Position numbers and translations under genes: made by a program
Source: Siphonodentalium dalli
Taxonomy: Eukaryota; Mollusca; Scaphopoda; Gadilida; Siphonodentaliidae
Reading direction: 5' to 3'
DNA: 64,000 nucleotides
Assembly: GCA_032622095.1 (NCBI GenBank)
Contig: CP136063.1
Coordinates: 179,655,956 to 179,719,955 of the forward strand
In this document: positions 59,110 to 64,000 of the stretch, piece by piece
Numbering within the stretch: the first letter of the stretch is position 1
Layout: every line of letters starts with the position of its first letter
Notes under the pieces: model-generated
What the model saw: only the letters and a program-made list of their open reading frames with translations
What the model was told of the DNA's origin: nothing
The model's database searches: none

Positions 59110-60680
59110 ATCACTCGTCTCTTCCGCATAATTATATATATATATGTAGACGATCTGGCGTTCAATGTGTTTTATTGCATGCGCCCTATATATGTACTTT
59201 AATTTCAGGATACAATCAATTCAAATTTTATTTCACTTTCTTCTGCGATGCCTCAGTCACCAGTCTCACGAGAGTTTGCACGTGGAACTTAACTGTATAG
59301 AATTTATTTATATCCAGGCTGGGAAGCCCAATTTGCAGGTAATTAAACACACAGCGAGCTACAAATTAGCGTGAATGAAACAGATGTGGAGTTGCATAAC
59401 CTTGTTTTTGTTTACATCTTATGTATTTATGACTTATACACTTGAGAACTAATTTTCCCATCGCGATAACATCATCGACATTATTAGAGCAGGTAACTGA
59501 TACCCACTCTCGCTTTTGATCTATTGGTCACCGCGAGAAATTAATTGGTCATGCGCAAACGCATATGCTCTAGCCGAACTCTTGTCCCTTCAAAAACAAA
59601 ATGGAAAATATCAAGGGCAGTGATGTATACGGTTTCCGTGAATTCCGTCCCATATATGTAGCTATATATAGTATAGGGACGTGGCTATATATATAGTGTT
59701 ATATGGTTCTGGTTTGTTATATTTAGGTGACATTCGACTTCAAATTGCCATCTTAAAGTGACGTGAAACACTCAGGTTGGGTGATCAAATAGAAATGGAG
59801 AATAATCTTGCTCAAAGTATAGTTATTTTTACGAATATTAATCCAAATTTACAGCACACACTGGCATTCTTTATATATTAATTAATTAAATGCAATGACT
59901 CTGGCTGGGGAACTAATTTGCGTTAGTGTATCGCCGATTGTTGCGTCCCGAATCGAGATGTAAATATTTACAATTAAGCGTCGTTCAGACGATGATTTCT
60001 ATGGAGTGGTATAGTCTATTTCTTTGAGATTTTCGGCGATGTTCGTAGAATGTTATATACCTTCCCACAATTGGCATGGCGCCTGAGTACTACCTTATCA
60101 GTTTCAGGCACCGAATAAGTCCATATGTCTTTAACCCCTCAATCGCATCTTGTTCAACTTCTCCACGCATCTTAAAGATCCGCACCAAAAACTCAAACTC
60201 AGAAAATTTGTACCCGGTACATATTCTTGAGTTTGAATTTTCCAAAATTTCACATAAAACTTTCCAAATGTTGGAAATTCAAACTTATCAGCCTGCTATA
60301 TGATTGGAAATTTGCCATGCAACCAACTTGACTCGCCATTCTATTATGTAAACTTTTCTGAAAGTAGGAAAATGTTCGGATCTTGATTCAAAATCAACAT
60401 GTATATATGTTACAACACTATTGATTGAAAAAAAAAAACTATCGGCAAGGGCTGCTCGGTTGAATATAAGTTCCAGGACGGGTACATATGACCATGTACC
60501 CTGGCAGGAAACAGAATAACTCGTACTGTTGAAATAAAAATCTTACCTTCCAGAATGTTGTCTCGAAAAGCGATGTGCATCTTTGATGGCCTAATATACA
60601 CAACAACAATGCCGTTACAATGGTAAAGCATCTCTAAAAGTTTATATTCAAAGTATACTGGGTTATTGCAGTGCCACCTT
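59110..60680. other. Gene-free interval
   Basis: No gene is recognised. A fragment at 60160-60310 has TTTCCAAAATTTCAC-type phrases of the G/C-tract family. Confidence 0.4.
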
Positions 60681-60686
60681 ATATTA

Positions 60687-60959
60687 TTAACCCTTTGATG
60701 ACTGGAGCGTCCTGATTTTTTTTATGAAAACCCTGTGCCAATGCATTCTCTTATATATGGGAGTCGACCATACGTCGCCTTGGATATAGAATAGAATGTT
60801 TTGGCCTAACAATATCTATGTATATACCTTGATCTTGTAAGCCAGTGCATTCTCTTATATATGCGAGGCGACCCATGGTCGACAGACTCGCATATACAAG
60901 ATAATGCACCAGTACAGGATATTTAATGCTGCGCCAGCCTCCCGTCTTGAAAGGGTTAA
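60687..60959. mobile_element. TTAACCCTTT MITE (family A, copy 6)
   Basis: The 273-bp unit starts TTAACCCTTTGATGACTGGA and ends TCTTGAAAGGGTTAA. Two palindromes near 60738-60805 and 60840-60912 have the usual GCATTCTCTTATATATG arms; the first has accumulated several mismatches. Confidence 0.82.
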
Positions 60960-61570
60960 CTGCGACAACCATCGCGTCTTCATTTGTTTGGGCATTGTCT
61001 CAGCAGTCCTAGCAATCTATTTGACGAAGAATGGCCAAGAATGAATAATTTCGTGTAGATATTATTATCGATGACATTTTTCGAATTCGTGTTTCATAAT
61101 TATATAGGTTACCTTTGACGCCTGAGGTTACCTTCCATTAATGTGCACGCTATCGGCCAAATCTATGATCGGGACATAGAAGATATATATATGATACAAT
61201 ATCAGATACGATACCGTTTATTGTCAAGCCTTATATATTAGGCAGATCGATGTACAAAAATATACAAGGATACTAATGTTCAAGAACATTTAATATCGAG
61301 CATCATTGCCGAAGAATGTAAATTAATGAATCGTTCAATCCCCTGCTATATATAGCACCACCATGCACGTAAACGAGCAGCTATATGCGTCCTTGAATTT
61401 TCAACATAATCTTCCTTTTGTTTATTGAATAACGCCGTGAAAAATTGAAGTCTACGGACCTATTATTATTTTTTACAGACATTGAGTTCATATATAGAGG
61501 GTGATAACGTGATGTCTAATGTAAACTTGTAAAAATGGTTCTCTGTCGATCGGAATTTTAAACTGAAGTC
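60960..61570. other. Gene-free interval
   Basis: No gene or repeat is recognised. Confidence 0.4.
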
Positions 61571-61576
61571 ACTTTG

Positions 61577-61799
61577 GACTATATACTATACGGAAGCATG
61601 GAACCGCCACTTAAAAAAAATATTTCGGTGAATATACTCCGAAAATCGGTGACTATACGCCGAACATCGGCGAAAATATACGCACATATTTGGCGTATAT
61701 TCACCAATTTCGGCGTATATTCACCAATTTTTGGCGTATATTTACCGGAATATTTATTTTAAGTGGCGGTTCCATGCTTCCGTGTATACTATATAGTCT
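61577..61799. mobile_element. 223-bp hairpin element with internal GGTGAATATACGCC repeats
   Basis: The outer arms GGAAGCATGGAACCGCCACT at left, and its inverse near 61767-61790, extend the pairing to about 38 bp. The interior holds at least six CGGTGAATATACGCC-like units, three in each orientation, so the entire element is symmetric. Both ORFs here follow from the repeats. Confidence 0.85.
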
Positions 61800-62470
61800 G
61801 AAAACAGTATATATATATTGTACGGCGGCGATTCCAAAACCAGGGCAGTACCATACACATGCATGCAGCCTCCGAGTCAAGGTCTATCGGAGCATATGTT
61901 CTATGCTATGAGACTCGTTATATTACTAATACATATACACAACAGAAAACCCATTCACCGCAAACTGCATTACATGTCATTTATGAACCTCTTTCGATGT
62001 CAGACTGGTATTCAAGAACAAAGCGTCCGGTGTTACACAAAACCCCCCTAACAATGTCCCATTCTGTCAGATCATCGGGTGATGAATACCGAATATGAAG
62101 CAATTAAATTGTCAACAAAAGCACAAACTGTTCCCAATCGTCCGGTGAATCGTGCATAGCATGCTAAGAATTTGATGTATTGACCAAACTAACGGTATAT
62201 TCTATTCAATTTATTGAGAACCCGGCAACGATTTTTTAGAATGCTTGGGTCTGTTCTTTTGTTGGAAGCTGTTGCTCTGTGCAGATCAACGTGGTGTTTT
62301 GTGCAGATTCCTACCCACTCCGCGCTGTTGTGCATCATTAAGGCGACTCACCACACTCAACGTTTCCGTCACACGGCGTCCCTTCAATTTATCGCGATTA
62401 TCTGGAGGGGTCGCTGTGGTGCATCTGACCAGATATTGAATATAAATCGATGACAACAGCATGCATGGTA
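61800..62470. other. Gene-free interval
   Basis: Several overlapping small ORFs are present, without a domain or splice context. Confidence 0.4.
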
Positions 62471-62476
62471 TCTTCA

Positions 62477-62680
62477 TGGTGTCACACATGGAATGAGACT
62501 GACTTTGTGCTGCTTTGAAGAAACTAACAACGGATAGAATGGGCGTGACAAGAGAGTCTCAGTTCGGAGGGATGGTGTCACATGGCATGAGACTGACTTT
62601 AATTGTGTTGTTTTGTATAGAAACTAACAATCGACGGATTGAAAGGATGTGGCAAAAGAAGGTCTCAGTTGGGATGGGGT
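62477..62680 (+). repeat. About 100-bp tandem duplication
   Basis: ATGAGACTGACTTT, AAACTAACAA-CGGAT and GGTCTCAGTT-GGGATGG occur twice in the same order, near 62480-62575 and 62580-62680. Confidence 0.65.
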
Positions 62681-62709
62681 GTCCACTGCCCACCTTGGAA
62701 TTTATAACT

Positions 62710-62860
62710 GCACCCCACTCTAGAGCCCGAAGCCGCCATCGCACGCCGCCGCCGTCAGCCATATTGGCCACAAGCCGCCGCCAGCCATATTATCGCTAAC
62801 GCCAGCCACATTTAAAAATCTCCGCCACCGGAATTGTAAAATGGCTGAGCCATGTGCATG
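62710..62860. repeat. GCCGCC/GCCAGCCAT-rich tract
   Basis: Repeated CGCCGCC and AGCCATATT motifs, with a related GCCAGCCAC/GAGCCGGCT tract at 63460-63570. It is locally GC-rich and non-coding. Confidence 0.55.
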
Positions 62861-62929
62861 GGCTTATATGTCAAGCACAACTGTACTGTGAATCGCAAAG
62901 AACTAAACCACATTACCTAATATTGGCAT

Positions 62930-63058
62930 ATACTCACATGGACACGGCATGGTTGTTATATTATCAGAACACCGGCCCCCTTAATGTGGAATAGACTATC
63001 CCAATGCATGCTTTCATATAACTGAATGAGCGCATCCATTCGGTATTGAAAGGGTTAA
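62930..63058 (-). mobile_element. Family D TTAACCCTTT element, copy 4
   Basis: Read from 63058 downwards: TTAACCCTTTCAATACCGAA, TCATTCAGTTATATGAAAGC, GCATTGGGATAG. The far end is unclear. Confidence 0.6.
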
Positions 63059-63579
63059 AATATAAATTGTTTATATCGACAACACAGTCTCGGACATCGC
63101 TGGCATTTGTCAATATATAATACACATAAGAATAGAAAATAGTTTGAAATATTATATATCATTACTATCGGGTTCATCATTCAATGATGCATGCATATAT
63201 CGCAAGATGGCAGTGATGGTAGCAGTCTGAAGTCGACAGAAGTCCCAAATGTAACTTCTCATACCGATTAGATGGGAAACTACATATAGTATATCCATAC
63301 CAGTCCTTCGTGAATTTTCGCCATAATGGAAAAGCCCAACATCAAAAGATTACGTGTGGTCTGGAATTCTACGGGTTCACCACAAACGCTAAAAAAAAAC
63401 GGCGTCTATAACCGGTAACAGGGGATTAGGAACGTTTCGGAAACGAGAATACGCTGAATGACAACATCTCAGCCGGCTCAGCCGCCATATTTCGTCAGCC
63501 ACGAACGTCGTGACTGAGCCGGCTTAGCTAGTTAACCAGCCACGAAAATCGGATGAGCCAGCCATGAAAACTATTTGTC

Positions 63580-64000
63580 GTGGCTTCGGGGTCTACCCCA
63601 CTCAAGAAGACCAAAAATCCATAAGTTCACGAAAGTCCATTTGCCCCCGCCCAGAGGGTTGGAATTGGGTTGGGATTTCGGACGGGCATATGTATATAGC
63701 ACAAGTTTTTCAATTGTTGGACATTTTCAATCTGACACTCTATATTAAGGTTGCAAATTTTTACAACTGATGACATTTCAGTCAAACGTTTTGACTGAAA
63801 ATAGGAAAATATACTCGACATTTGATTCAAAAAGCAATAAATTTCACACTAAATACTGGTTGAATATCAAACTATCTGATCAAATTCAACCTACTTTTCG
63901 TCGGAAATTTCCGACAAAACGTGCGTCTGACCATTAAAACATATTTCCAAGTAACAGAAACCGCCGTTTTCGCAATTTTTTTTTACACTCCACATATATA
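63580..64000. repeat. G/C-tract hAT-like family fragment at the window edge
   Basis: CAGAGGGTTGGAATTGGG, TTTCAATCTGACACTC and GTTGAATATCAAACTATC resemble the copies at 18640-19100 and 58780-59100. It probably runs beyond the window. Confidence 0.45.

Overview
This window looks like nuclear DNA of a marine-type invertebrate animal. It is AT-rich, intron-bearing and crowded with repeats. The one gene I can recognise is a two-exon TALE homeobox gene of the TGIF class on the minus strand, at 39515-46509. The animal phylum cannot be fixed from the sequence alone. A bilaterian is likely because a spliced TGIF gene is present. Long G/C homopolymers, interspersed ACATGTACATGT motifs, and repeat 3' ends carrying GGACGGAC runs are what I would expect of mollusc, brachiopod or lower-deuterostome genomes, but that is only an impression. 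There is no bacterial gene organisation, no rRNA and no CRISPR.

Layout. Positions 1-11 kb hold dispersed non-autonomous DNA elements, many bounded by TTAA and TTAACCCTTT or TTAAAGGTACTCAA ends, plus short tandem repeats. Positions 11.1-17.9 kb form one large repeat structure: 21-bp minisatellite in opposite orientations, bounded by an inverted repeat, interrupted by an array of about 160-bp units, and followed by a 2.1 kb array with higher-order organisation. Positions 18-24.4 kb hold a foldback-like unit, a hAT-like MITE and further TTAA elements. Positions 24.9-30.0 kb hold a 5.0 kb inverted-repeat element whose arms each exceed 1.3 kb. Positions 30-39 kb hold a tRNA-derived SINE, G/C-tract elements, a 239-bp near-perfect palindrome and a small hairpin family.

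The TGIF gene follows at 39.5-46.5 kb. Its 6.2 kb intron carries at least seven mobile or hairpin elements. Positions 46.5-64 kb contain no recognisable gene. They hold diverged tandem repeats, a second SINE copy, long CT and TA microsatellites and more members of the same element families.

The dominant theme is inverted-repeat DNA. At least six different TTAA-bounded families occur, all apparently non-autonomous and with no transposase in the window. Two larger foldback structures (11.1-17.9 kb and 24.9-30.0 kb) are the most unusual objects. The predicted TGIF protein is 259 residues and would be a nuclear transcriptional regulator. Around its first exon lie three CTGTCAA heptamers, the consensus known for TGIF proteins, which suggests possible autoregulation. 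Most other open reading frames, including a 735-codon one, are by-products of repeats.
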